Assembly: GCA_958453305.1 (NCBI GenBank)
Contig: CAUDXH010000019.1
Location: forward strand, 1-37,293
Reading direction: 5' to 3'
From: an uncultured Bacteroides sp.
Lineage (GTDB): Bacteria; Bacteroidota; Bacteroidia; Bacteroidales; Bacteroidaceae
Length of the DNA stretch: 37,293 nucleotides
In this document: positions 8,891-16,912 of the stretch, in pieces
Layout: each line of letters opens with the position of its first letter
Numbering within the stretch: position 1 is the stretch's first letter
The notes under the pieces: model-generated
Databases searched by the model: none
Told to the model about the DNA's origin: nothing
The model's input: only the letters and a program-made list of their open reading frames with translations
Made by a program: the position numbers and the translations under genes

Positions 8891-9709
8891 TTACTCGCGA
8901 ATCTCGCGCAACTGGAAATCTTTACGACGAAGCACGAAACTGTTACTTAAATACTTCTCACGCACAATTTTATTTTCAGCCAATTCTTCAGGTGTACCTT
9001 GAAACAGAATCTTTCCCTCAAACAACAAATAAGCTCTATCTGTAATACTCAGCGTTTCCTGTACGTTATGGTCGGTTATCAGGATTCCGATATTCTTATC
9101 TTTCAGTTTCCAAACAATATGCTGAATATCCTCCACGGCAATCGGGTCAACTCCTGCAAACGGCTCATCAAGCATAATAAACTTCGGGTCAATGGCAAGA
9201 CAGCGGGCAATTTCCGTACGCCGCCGCTCTCCTCCCGACAACTGGTCACCCAGATTCTTACGAACCTTCTGCAAGCGGAATTCGGCAATCAGACTTTCCA
9301 GTTTCTCTTTCTGATACTCAAGAGGCTTTCCGGTTAGTTCAAGAACAGAAGCAATATTGTCTTCCACACTCATCTTGCGGAAAACAGAAGCCTCCTGTGC
9401 CAAATAGCCGATGCCATTTTGCGCACGTTTATATACAGGATAAGAAGTAATATCTTGATTATTCAAATAAATATGCCCTTCATTTGGAACAATGAGCCCC
9501 GTAGTCATATAAAACGAAGTCGTCTTTCCGGCTCCATTAGGTCCAAGAAGCCCGACAATCTCACCTTGTTTCACATTAATGGAAACATGACTCACCACGG
9601 TACGCTTCCCGTATTTCTTCACTAAGTTTTCCGTCCGAAGCACCATGCGTCCGTCTTCGGGAAGTTCAAAGGGTTCTGTGATATGCTGTTGGTTTTCCTC
9701 TGCCATCAT
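8891..9709 (-). CDS. lptB: LPS export ABC transporter ATP-binding protein
   Basis: 272 residues, longer than proteobacterial LptB (about 240) because of an N-terminal extension of about 28 acidic residues before MVLRTENLVKKYG. The ABC features are in order: Walker A GPNGAGKTT (about residue 55), the signature LSGGERRR, Walker B MLDEPFAGVDP, and the H-loop TDHNV. FAGVDPIAVEDI and LITDHNVQETL are characteristic of LptB. It powers LptFG, which extracts lipopolysaccharide from the inner membrane for transport to the outer surface. Partner lpt genes are not in the window. Two ATGs are adjacent at the start (9709 and 9706); which is used is unclear and makes no functional difference. Confidence 0.93.
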   Translation of the reverse strand: MMAEENQQHITEPFELPEDGRMVLRTENLVKKYGKRTVVSHVSINVKQGEIVGLLGPNGAGKTTSFYMTTGLIVPNEGHIYLNNQDITSYPVYKRAQNGIGYLAQEASVFRKMSVEDNIASVLELTGKPLEYQKEKLESLIAEFRLQKVRKNLGDQLSGGERRRTEIARCLAIDPKFIMLDEPFAGVDPIAVEDIQHIVWKLKDKNIGILITDHNVQETLSITDRAYLLFEGKILFQGTPEELAENKIVREKYLSNSFVLRRKDFQLREIRE

Positions 9710-9777
9710 AATTTAAGTAAGGATTAAGATATAGAAACCGGGAAAGCAGCCTGCCTTCCACCATACTTATTTCATGG

Positions 9778-9785
9778 CAAAAGTA
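9778..9785 (-). promoter_or_regulatory. -7 box for lptB
   Basis: The minus strand reads TACTTTTG, matching TAnnTTTG, 68 nt before the lptB start. It diverges from the mlaE box at 9859-9866, so the 181-bp spacer carries back-to-back promoters. Confidence 0.5.
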
Positions 9786-9858
9786 GTAAAAATCTTGGGT
9801 TATATGGTTACTCCCTTGAATTTCCGTCTGCTTTTTATAATAATTAGGTAAAAAGACG

Positions 9859-9866
9859 TACTTTTG
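9859..9866 (+). promoter_or_regulatory. -7 box for mlaE-mlaF
   Basis: TACTTTTG matches TAnnTTTG, 24 nt before the mlaE ATG at 9891. No firm -33 box is seen. Confidence 0.6.
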
Positions 9867-9890
9867 CAATAAATTAATTGGAACATACAT

Positions 9891-10634
9891 ATGGTTAAAC
9901 CGATTAGCACTTTAGGAAAATATCTGATGCTGATGGGCAGAGTTTTTTCTCGCCCGGAGCGTTTTCGCATGTACTTCAAGCAATATGTCAGCGAAATGGC
10001 ACAGTTGGGAATCAACTCCATCGGCATTGTATTGCTTATTTCTTTTTTCATTGGAGCTGTTATATGCATCCAGATCAAACTGAACATTGAGAGTCCGTGG
10101 ATGCCACGCTTTGTCGTCGGATATACCACACGCGAGATTTTGCTTTTGGAATTCTCATCATCCATCATGTGTCTTATCTTGGCAGGAAAAGTCGGCTCGA
10201 ATATCGCTTCTGAAATCGGAACGATGCGCGTAACCCAACAAATTGATGCCTTAGAGATTATGGGAATCAATTCTGCCTCATACCTCATTCTTCCCAAAAT
10301 ACTAGGCTTAATGACCATGATTCCCTTCCTGGTAATCTTCAGCATCGCAGCGGGCATTATCGGGGCTTTTTGCACCGCATGGATTGGAGGCATCATGAAT
10401 GCCACCGACTTAGAATATGGATTGCAATACACCTTCGTGGAATGGTATATCTGGTGCAGCTTTATCAAATCATTGTTTTTCGCCTTCATCATTGCAAGTG
10501 TCTCTGCCTATTTCGGCTACACGGTAGAAGGAGGCTCTATTGCCGTAGGTAAAGCCAGTACCGACTCTGTGGTATCAAGCAGTGTGCTTATTCTGTTCTC
10601 AGACTTAATACTTACTCAAATTTTAATGGGATGA
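9891..10634 (+). CDS. mlaE: MlaE-family lipid transporter permease
   Basis: 247 residues. Several hydrophobic helices (about 45-70, 140-215 and 225-245) surround the conserved MlaE/TTG1 core, with EIGTMRVTQQIDALEIMG in the middle. The EIGTMRVTEQIDAL-type motif is diagnostic of permeases that work with MCE-domain proteins moving phospholipids between the inner and outer membranes. The inner-membrane protein is coupled to the following ATPase by an ATGA overlap of stop and start. No MCE (MlaD) gene lies in the window, so that partner must be elsewhere if the system is complete. Phospholipid as the substrate is a family inference. Confidence 0.9.
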   Translation: MVKPISTLGKYLMLMGRVFSRPERFRMYFKQYVSEMAQLGINSIGIVLLISFFIGAVICIQIKLNIESPWMPRFVVGYTTREILLLEFSSSIMCLILAGKVGSNIASEIGTMRVTQQIDALEIMGINSASYLILPKILGLMTMIPFLVIFSIAAGIIGAFCTAWIGGIMNATDLEYGLQYTFVEWYIWCSFIKSLFFAFIIASVSAYFGYTVEGGSIAVGKASTDSVVSSSVLILFSDLILTQILMG

Positions 10635-11404
10635 TAGAACTGAAATCTTTAAATAAATCATTCGAAGGGAAAAACGTTTTAAACGATATCAACTTTTCAT
10701 TTGAAAACGGGAAAACCAGCTTGATTATCGGCCAGAGCGGCTCAGGGAAAACAGTACTGATGAAATGTATCGTAGGCTTGTTTACACCTGAACAAGGAGA
10801 AGTGCTTTATGACGGACGAAACTTGATTTCGATGAACAAAAAAGAGAAACAGGCTCTTCGCCGCGAAATGGGAATGATTTTCCAAAGCGCAGCTTTATTT
10901 GACTCGCTGTCTGTTTTGGAAAACGTTATGTTCCCACTTGATATGTTCTCTAATGATACGTATCGAGACCGCATCCGCCGTGCCCAGTTCTGCCTTGACC
11001 GCGTGAATCTGATTGATGCACAAAACAAATATCCGGGAGAAATCAGTGGAGGCATGCAAAAACGTGTAGCCATTGCACGCGCCATCGCATTGCAACCGCA
11101 ATATCTTTTCTGCGACGAACCAAACTCCGGTCTGGACCCTAAAACGTCACTAGTTATTGATGAACTGATTCATGACATCACCAAAGAATATAACATGACA
11201 ACCATTATCAATACACACGATATGAACTCGGTAATGGGAATCGGAGAAAGTATCCTCTACATCTATCAGGGACATAAAGAATGGGAGGGAACAAAAGATG
11301 ACGTCTTTACTGCAACCAATGAACGCTTAAACAACTTCATTTTTGCATCCGACCTGTTACGCAAAGTAAAAATAGAAGAGAATAAAGGGAAAAACACTCC
11401 CTAA
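10631..11404 (+). CDS. mlaF: MlaF-family ABC transporter ATP-binding protein
   Basis: 257 residues. Walker A is GQSGSGKT (about residues 34-41), the signature motif is SGGMQKRVAIARA, Walker B is YLFCDEPNSGLDP, and the H-loop is in NTHDMNS. The signature SGGMQKR and the PNSGLDP segment are typical of MlaF/MCE-type ATPases rather than drug or sugar importers. It energises MlaE for lipid movement at the inner membrane. It overlaps mlaE by 4 nt and is followed by a strong terminator, so the two genes form a closed unit. Confidence 0.92.
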   Translation: MIELKSLNKSFEGKNVLNDINFSFENGKTSLIIGQSGSGKTVLMKCIVGLFTPEQGEVLYDGRNLISMNKKEKQALRREMGMIFQSAALFDSLSVLENVMFPLDMFSNDTYRDRIRRAQFCLDRVNLIDAQNKYPGEISGGMQKRVAIARAIALQPQYLFCDEPNSGLDPKTSLVIDELIHDITKEYNMTTIINTHDMNSVMGIGESILYIYQGHKEWEGTKDDVFTATNERLNNFIFASDLLRKVKIEENKGKNTP

Positions 11405-11476
11405 ATTTCAAAATACTGTTTTTAAAGATTTTAAATGCAGAAGAGTAAAAGCGCTCTTATCTCTGCAGCTAAACGG

Positions 11477-11517
11477 AATCTCACCATCGTAACTATATGA
11501 TGGTGAGATTTTATTTT
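11477..11517 (+). terminator. Terminator after mlaF
   Basis: A perfect 12-bp stem (AATCTCACCATC 11477-11488 with 11499-11510) with a 10-nt loop is followed by a T-rich tract. It lies 72 nt after the mlaF stop. Confidence 0.88.
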
Positions 11518-11782
11518 AGGCTCATGCCTGTAACCTGTCTCAGCAGACTGGAGCAGCTTCTTTATTCCTCCCCCCCTTAAGCAGCAACTTCATTTGCAAA
11601 AAAACAACTGCTTTCACACACTCCTGACTGCCAGCCTACTTATGAGCAAGCCGGTCATACGGCAAAACTGAAAGTTCAAGAAACCATACAAACAATCAAA
11701 GTAAGCGGCTGAAAAAGCTTTAAGCATCTAAAAGGAATACAAGAAAAGAAACAGAAAAGGCCTCGCTTTAAAAAATTTGCTA
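11518..11782. other. Non-coding spacer before the hybrid regulator gene
   Basis: About 265 bp with no ORF, RNA gene or clear repeat that I can support. It contains a C-run near 11569-11577 and ends in A-rich DNA leading to the next promoter. Confidence 0.5.
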
Positions 11783-11790
11783 TATCTTTG
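11783..11790 (+). promoter_or_regulatory. -7 box for the hybrid two-component regulator
   Basis: TATCTTTG, an exact TAnnTTTG match, lies 29 nt before the ATG at 11820. No -33 box was found at the right spacing. Confidence 0.65.
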
Positions 11791-11819
11791 CCGCAATACT
11801 AAAGAAAAACATTTAACAA

Positions 11820-14800
11820 ATGAAACGAAAGCTCATCTCTTTTTTTATCGGACTGATTTATATGCCAATTCACCTGCTCGCTCAGGCAAGCATGCTCTAC
11901 ACAACAGAAGAACACATTTCAAGCAGTCTGATTAATTATATTTATCAAGATAAAAAAGGGTTTATCTGGATTGCTACCGAATATGGGCTAAACCGTTTTG
12001 ACGGGAACCAATTCTTTACATTTAAACATAACGAAACCGACTCTACTTCGCTATGCAACAACTATACACGTACGGTGTTTGAAGACAGCCGCAACCAGCT
12101 TTGGATAGGTACCATGACCGGATTAATGTGCTATCACCGTGACACCGATTCTTTTACATCGATTCCTCTCTACAGAAAAAGCAAGGTGGTATATCCGCAT
12201 GTTGCGCAAATTATAGAACGGAGAAACGGTGAGATGTGGATTGCCACTTCAAATGAAGGCATATTCAAAATAGACATTGAAAAACAATGCGGACATTCTA
12301 TTGATGAAACTTACAAGCAAGATTTAACTCATATCACTTCTATCCTAGAAGATGACAACGGACAATTATGGCTCGGATCTGAAACAGAAGGTGTGGCCAT
12401 TTATCATCCTGAGAAAGGAGGAATAGAGCGTATCCGTTATCCACAAATAACAGAAAATAATATCTCTGCCCTGGCTAAGGACCCGAAGGGAAATATCTAT
12501 ATAGGAACCTTTACAAAAGGGTTAAATATCTGCCATCAATCCACCCGCCAAATAAAGCAAATCCGCTATCAAAAACAGCAGTCACTTCCTATCAAGAGCA
12601 TGGCACTAATAGGAAATATGCTGTACATCGGAACAGACGGCAAAGGTATTAAAATGTATAGTGAGAATGAACCGGAGATACAAAACCTTTATATCGATGA
12701 AAGCCTCATTGATTTAACCGATGCCAAAGTTCATTCCATTATCAAAGACAAAGACGGGAATATATGGCTGGGCATCTTCCAAAAAGGAGTCTTGTTTATT
12801 CCCGGAAAGAAAAACCCGTTCCTCTATTACGGCGGCAAGCTTCTGAGCCAGAGCCCCATAGGAAAGGGATGCGTCATGTCTATTCTTCAAGACAGCCGCC
12901 AGCATATGTTCGTTGGGGTTGACAATGAAGGACTCTACGAATTAAGCTCTGATTTTAGTTTATTGAAACACCACACCCCCGAAAACGGAAAAAACAAGAT
13001 TCCCGAAACCATTTTAAGTATCTTTGAAGATTCAGACAAGCATTTGTGGCTTGGTTCATACACCCGGGGGATAACCCGTTTCAATCCTGCAACAGGCAGC
13101 TGCAGCTATATTCCCCAACTAACCAGCGAGCACGTTTTCAGTATCATTGAAGACCGGCAGCGTAATCTGTATATAAGTACATACGGGTCGGGATTTTATG
13201 TATATAATCTAGACACACACCAACTCACAAATTACCGCTCCTCTGAAGGAGTTCAAAACACCCGGAACGAACTTGCCGACAACTGGATCAACAGTCTGTA
13301 TTGTGACAGTGAAGGACTTATTTGGATTGGACATTTCAAAGGGATAAGCTGTTTCAATCCGAAGAAAAAGAGCTTTGTCAATTTCACTCCTAACAATTAT
13401 ATTGTCAATAATAATATCGGATACTCTATCATAGAAAGCCAGAACCATACCATCTGGATGGGAACAGCCAACGGACTATATAGTTTAAACAAAAAGACAA
13501 AGGAACTGAAGCGGTATACTCCGGCAAACGGACTGAACAATGAAGTGATTTGCGGCATACGTGAAGATAAAACCGGCTCTATTTGGGTCAGCACCTTCAA
13601 TGGTATCAGCAAGTTCAATCCCAAAGAAAACCGTTTTACCAATTACTACTCAAGCGACGGACTGCAAGGGAGCGAATTCACCCGTGGAGCTGTATTCCAA
13701 TCGCCCTGCGGACGCATTTTCTTCGGAGGAACCAACGGCATTACCTGTTTCACTCCTGAAGACATAACCAATGCCAGCACTGAAGCCGATGTACAAATAA
13801 CCGACTTCCAGATATCCGGTCAATCTATCAACAAGAATACGCTGTCGGGAGGAAAGCCTATCTTAAGCAAAGCCATAACCGAGGCTACCGATATCCGCCT
13901 TTCGTATCAAGACAATACATTCCGTATTTCATTTTCCACCATGCAGTATGATCATACCCGGCAGACTTATTACCAATACCGCATCCGTGAGTTAGATAAA
14001 GACTGGCTATCCACCCCGTTGGGAAGCAATTATGTGACATACAATAATCTGCGCCCAGGCAGGTATACCTTCGAGGTACGTGCCGTTACACGAAATCACC
14101 TGTCGGAGATACGCACCCTTCATATAACCATCACACCTCCATGGTATCAATCATGGTGGGCATACTTCATTTACAGTTTGCTTAGCATCGCCTTGCTTTT
14201 CAATCTGATAAACTATATACGCATCCGTATGCGCCGGCGCCGTGACATGCTCGAATTAAAACATGCAGAAGAACTGAATGAAGCAAAACTGCAGTTCTTC
14301 ATTAATATATCTCACGAGATACGTACCCCGATGACGCTCATCATCAACCCACTGGAAAAACTGATAGCCAACTGCCAAGACCCGGAACAAAACAAAATCT
14401 ATCTGATGATTTACCGCAATGGCCAACGCATCTTACGCTTAATCAACCAGATGATGGATATCCGGAAAATCGAAAAAGGACAAATGCGCCTCTCATTCCG
14501 TGAAACCGACATGGTGGAATTTATCAACGACCTGATGCTTACGTTTGAGCACACAGCCCAACAAAAGCATATCAAATTCTCGTTTATACATTCCAATCCA
14601 GAAGTAAAAGCCTGGGTTGACTTAAATAATTTCGACAAGATTCTCATGAATCTGCTTTCCAACGCATTTAAATATACTCCCGATGGGGAAACCATCACCG
14701 TAATCTTAACCACCGGAGAAGACAAGCAAGCTAAAACAGCCTTGCGGCAGTATATTGAAATCAAAGTAACTGATAGTGGAATCGGACTGGATGAAGCTCA

Positions 14801-15965
14801 AAAAGACTTTATATTTGAACGCTTTTATCAGATAAACAACGGAATCACACATAATCAGGGCGGAACCGGAGTGGGCTTGCATCTGACCCGTTCGCTGGTA
14901 GAGCTCCACCACGGAACAATAACAGCCGACAACAACCCGGGAAGCAACGGAAGTACGTTTACCGTACGCATCCCCTCAGGATGTGACCACTTGAGCATGG
15001 AGGAAATAGAAGCAGGCAGAAAAAATGAACAGCACATCTCCCTGAATTCTGATTCTCCGGTCAAAAAAGAAACAGTGGTTTTACCGCAAACCGAAGAAGC
15101 ACCGAAAAAGAAAAGAGCAAAAAACAATCTGACCCTGCTTATCGTAGACGATGAAAAAGAAATTCAAGACTACTTGAAACAGGAACTTGCCGACGAATAT
15201 AAAATAGCAACCTGCAATGACGGAAAAGAGGCTTATGAATACTTGCTCAACCACGAAATAGACCTTGTGGTAAGCGATGTCATGATGGATAATATGGATG
15301 GCATGACCTTATGCAAGAAAATCAAGCAGAATGCCAACACCAACCATATCCCCGTTATCTTGCTGACTGCCCGCGACCGGGTAGAAGATCAGGTAGAAGG
15401 GCTGGATACAGGAGCAGATGCTTATATCGTCAAACCCTTTAACACCGAAATATTAAAAAGCCGTATTGCGAGCTTATTAACCAACCGACGGATTCTAAAA
15501 AATAAATTCAGCGGAACCCAGCAGCAAAGTGACAAGATTCAGAAAATCACACTCAAGTCGGCCGATGAAGCCTTATTAGACAAGATTATGAAGGTTATCA
15601 ACGAAAACCTTTCCGAAACCAATCTCAACGTAGAAATGCTTGCCGAGGCAGTAGGGCTGAGCCGGGTTCACCTGCACCGCAAGCTGAAAGAACTGACCAA
15701 CTTGTCTACGCGTGACTTCATCAAGAACATTCGTATGCAGCAGGCATCCGAACTTTTAAAAGAAAAAAAACTGACCATCTCGGAAGTGGCTTATGCGGTA
15801 GGCTATAACAGCCTGTCACATTTTTCAAGCTCGTTCAAAGATACTTATGGTGTAACACCTACAGAATATATGCAAAACAACCTTGCTAAGGACGACACGG
15901 AGGCAAACAAAAATACACCGCAAGAGGCCGATGACAAGAAAAGACCGGAAGCAAACGGGGATTAA
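11820..15965 (+). CDS. Hybrid two-component system (HTCS) sensor kinase/AraC regulator
   Basis: 1381 residues. In order: signal peptide (about 1-22, ending LLAQA); a periplasmic region of Reg_prop beta-propeller repeats with recurrent units such as DKKGFIWIATEYGLNRFD and DKDGNIWLGIF; a Y_Y_Y domain (about 700-770); one membrane helix (about 780-802); HisKA with His832 in NISHEIRTPM; an HATPase domain with GTGVGLHL; a receiver domain (about 1105-1220, phospho-acceptor Asp1153 in VVSDVMM); and a C-terminal AraC-type helix-turn-helix (about 1265-1360). Such one-protein systems sense an oligosaccharide in the periplasm and bind DNA directly to control polysaccharide-utilisation loci. No SusC/SusD pair or glycosidase adjoins it, so the target and ligand are unknown. 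The closest glycosidase gene is malQ, over 10 kb away. Confidence 0.93.
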   Translation: MKRKLISFFIGLIYMPIHLLAQASMLYTTEEHISSSLINYIYQDKKGFIWIATEYGLNRFDGNQFFTFKHNETDSTSLCNNYTRTVFEDSRNQLWIGTMTGLMCYHRDTDSFTSIPLYRKSKVVYPHVAQIIERRNGEMWIATSNEGIFKIDIEKQCGHSIDETYKQDLTHITSILEDDNGQLWLGSETEGVAIYHPEKGGIERIRYPQITENNISALAKDPKGNIYIGTFTKGLNICHQSTRQIKQIRYQKQQSLPIKSMALIGNMLYIGTDGKGIKMYSENEPEIQNLYIDESLIDLTDAKVHSIIKDKDGNIWLGIFQKGVLFIPGKKNPFLYYGGKLLSQSPIGKGCVMSILQDSRQHMFVGVDNEGLYELSSDFSLLKHHTPENGKNKIPETILSIFEDSDKHLWLGSYTRGITRFNPATGSCSYIPQLTSEHVFSIIEDRQRNLYISTYGSGFYVYNLDTHQLTNYRSSEGVQNTRNELADNWINSLYCDSEGLIWIGHFKGISCFNPKKKSFVNFTPNNYIVNNNIGYSIIESQNHTIWMGTANGLYSLNKKTKELKRYTPANGLNNEVICGIREDKTGSIWVSTFNGISKFNPKENRFTNYYSSDGLQGSEFTRGAVFQSPCGRIFFGGTNGITCFTPEDITNASTEADVQITDFQISGQSINKNTLSGGKPILSKAITEATDIRLSYQDNTFRISFSTMQYDHTRQTYYQYRIRELDKDWLSTPLGSNYVTYNNLRPGRYTFEVRAVTRNHLSEIRTLHITITPPWYQSWWAYFIYSLLSIALLFNLINYIRIRMRRRRDMLELKHAEELNEAKLQFFINISHEIRTPMTLIINPLEKLIANCQDPEQNKIYLMIYRNGQRILRLINQMMDIRKIEKGQMRLSFRETDMVEFINDLMLTFEHTAQQKHIKFSFIHSNPEVKAWVDLNNFDKILMNLLSNAFKYTPDGETITVILTTGEDKQAKTALRQYIEIKVTDSGIGLDEAQKDFIFERFYQINNGITHNQGGTGVGLHLTRSLVELHHGTITADNNPGSNGSTFTVRIPSGCDHLSMEEIEAGRKNEQHISLNSDSPVKKETVVLPQTEEAPKKKRAKNNLTLLIVDDEKEIQDYLKQELADEYKIATCNDGKEAYEYLLNHEIDLVVSDVMMDNMDGMTLCKKIKQNANTNHIPVILLTARDRVEDQVEGLDTGADAYIVKPFNTEILKSRIASLLTNRRILKNKFSGTQQQSDKIQKITLKSADEALLDKIMKVINENLSETNLNVEMLAEAVGLSRVHLHRKLKELTNLSTRDFIKNIRMQQASELLKEKKLTISEVAYAVGYNSLSHFSSSFKDTYGVTPTEYMQNNLAKDDTEANKNTPQEADDKKRPEANGD

Positions 15966-16075
15966 ACCGAAAATGCACATTCACAATAACTTTAAGCCAA
16001 ACCGGTACATTCCAAGTCATCAAGTCCGGACATAAAGAAATTATAGTAGACAAACATAAAAAAAACCTTGAATAT

Positions 16076-16106
16076 TTTGGCAAAATAAAAAATATTCATA
16101 CCTTTG
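16076..16106 (+). promoter_or_regulatory. Consensus promoter for tRNA-Glu and rpsT
   Basis: The -33 box TTTG (16076-16079), a 19-nt spacer and the -7 box TACCTTTG (16099-16106) match the Bacteroides sigma-ABfr consensus exactly. This is the strongest promoter in the window and suits a stable RNA. The leader between it and the tRNA contains two short hairpins (ACGAG/CTCGT at 16115-16134 and a CCGGAA/TTCCGG pair near 16143-16159). Confidence 0.85.
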
Positions 16107-16170
16107 CATCCGCAAACGAGAGATTAGGTCCTCGTATAAAGCCCGGAAGTTCTTTCCGGAGCATAAGGAT

Positions 16171-16242
16171 GGCCCGTTCGTCTATCGGTTAGGACGCAAG
16201 ATTTTCATTCTTGAAAGGGGGGTTCGATTCCCCCACGGGCTA
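16171..16242 (+). tRNA. tRNA-Glu (anticodon UUC)
   Basis: A complete cloverleaf of 72 nt. The acceptor stem GGCCCGT pairs with ACGGGCT (G-U at the end), the D arm contains GGTTAGGAC, and the anticodon stem CAAGA/TCTTG carries loop TTTTCAT with anticodon TTC at 16204-16206. The T arm is GGGGG-TTCGATT-CCCCC. The CCA end is not encoded. It lies 42 nt before rpsT with no promoter or terminator between, so the two are probably one transcript that is processed. Confidence 0.97.
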
Positions 16243-16284
16243 CATAATAAACAAAATCACGAACAATTTTAAAGATTAGTCGAG

Positions 16285-16539
16285 ATGGCAAATCACAAAT
16301 CATCTATCAAAAGAATTAGACAAGAAGAAAAAAGAAGACTTCACAACAGATATTATGCTAAAACAATGCGTAACGCAGTGAAGAAACTTCGTGCTACCAC
16401 TGACAAAGCAGAAGCAGTTGCTTTGTTCCCTAGTGTACAGAAAATGTTGGATAAATTGGCTAAACGCAACATTATCCATCAGAACAAGGCTGCCAACTTG
16501 AAGTCTAAATTGGCTGCACACATCAGCAAATTAGCTTAA
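16285..16539 (+). CDS. rpsT: 30S ribosomal protein S20
   Basis: 84 residues, highly basic and helical, beginning MANHKSSIKRIRQEEKRR, the standard S20 N-terminus. S20 binds 16S rRNA early in assembly of the small subunit. The gene follows tRNA-Glu and is closed by a terminator 26 nt after its stop. Confidence 0.97.
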   Translation: MANHKSSIKRIRQEEKRRLHNRYYAKTMRNAVKKLRATTDKAEAVALFPSVQKMLDKLAKRNIIHQNKAANLKSKLAAHISKLA

Positions 16540-16565
16540 GCAATCGCTTTACGTGAAAAGATATT

Positions 16566-16597
16566 AAGGTCGGATTTTTTAATCCGGCCTTTTGTCT
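16566..16597 (+). terminator. Terminator after rpsT
   Basis: An 11-bp stem with one G-U pair (16566-16576 with 16581-16591, arm AAGGTCGGATT), a TTTT loop and a downstream T-rich tract. Confidence 0.88.
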
Positions 16598-16771
16598 TTT
16601 GTACCTGACCCCATACATATGCATCAACCATCTCCTCTCTGGAAAACACGCAGACATCTCTTCTAAAACAACAAAGTAAAACAAGCCAAACAACTCGGTG
16701 TCTTTCTACCCCACCAGGGCCTTATCTTACCACTATCTTGCATATCTTCTTTTTTCAATACAGGTGAACGA

Positions 16772-16810
16772 TGTCAAAAAATTAGACAGGCGGTGTCTAA
16801 TTTTTTGACA
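16772..16810. promoter_or_regulatory. Perfect 17-bp inverted repeat, candidate enhancer site
   Basis: The left arm TGTCAAAAAATTAGACA (16772-16788) is the exact reverse complement of 16794-16810, around a 5-nt centre GGCGG. It is not followed by a T run and does not follow a gene end, so a terminator is unlikely. It ends 54 bp before a sigma-54-like promoter, a typical placement for an NtrC-family activator. An extra partial copy, CGGTGTCT, occurs at 16696-16703. The remaining spacer from rpsT (about 16600-16770) shows nothing else. Confidence 0.6.
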
Positions 16811-16864
16811 CTCCAGCAAACCCACTACCAGAACAATTATCTAATAAACAGACGGTTAACAGTA

Positions 16865-16880
16865 TGGCACAGTATTTGAT
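16865..16880 (+). promoter_or_regulatory. Candidate sigma-54 (-24/-12) promoter
   Basis: TGGCACAGTATTTGAT aligns with the sigma-54 consensus TGGCACGnnnnTTGCW: the -24 TGGCAC is exact, the spacing is exact, and the -12 element is TTGA instead of TTGC. The predicted start of transcription, near 16890, leaves a short leader before the ATG at 16913. No TAnnTTTG box is found upstream of this gene, unlike most others here. Confidence 0.6.
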
Positions 16881-16912
16881 TTACTGTTTATAACTTATAT
16901 AGACTAAATCAA

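Noticed and set aside
16772..16810. Inverted repeat as a transcription terminator for rpsT
   Set aside because: rpsT already has a terminator at 16566-16597, the repeat is over 230 nt downstream, and it lacks a T run after the stem.
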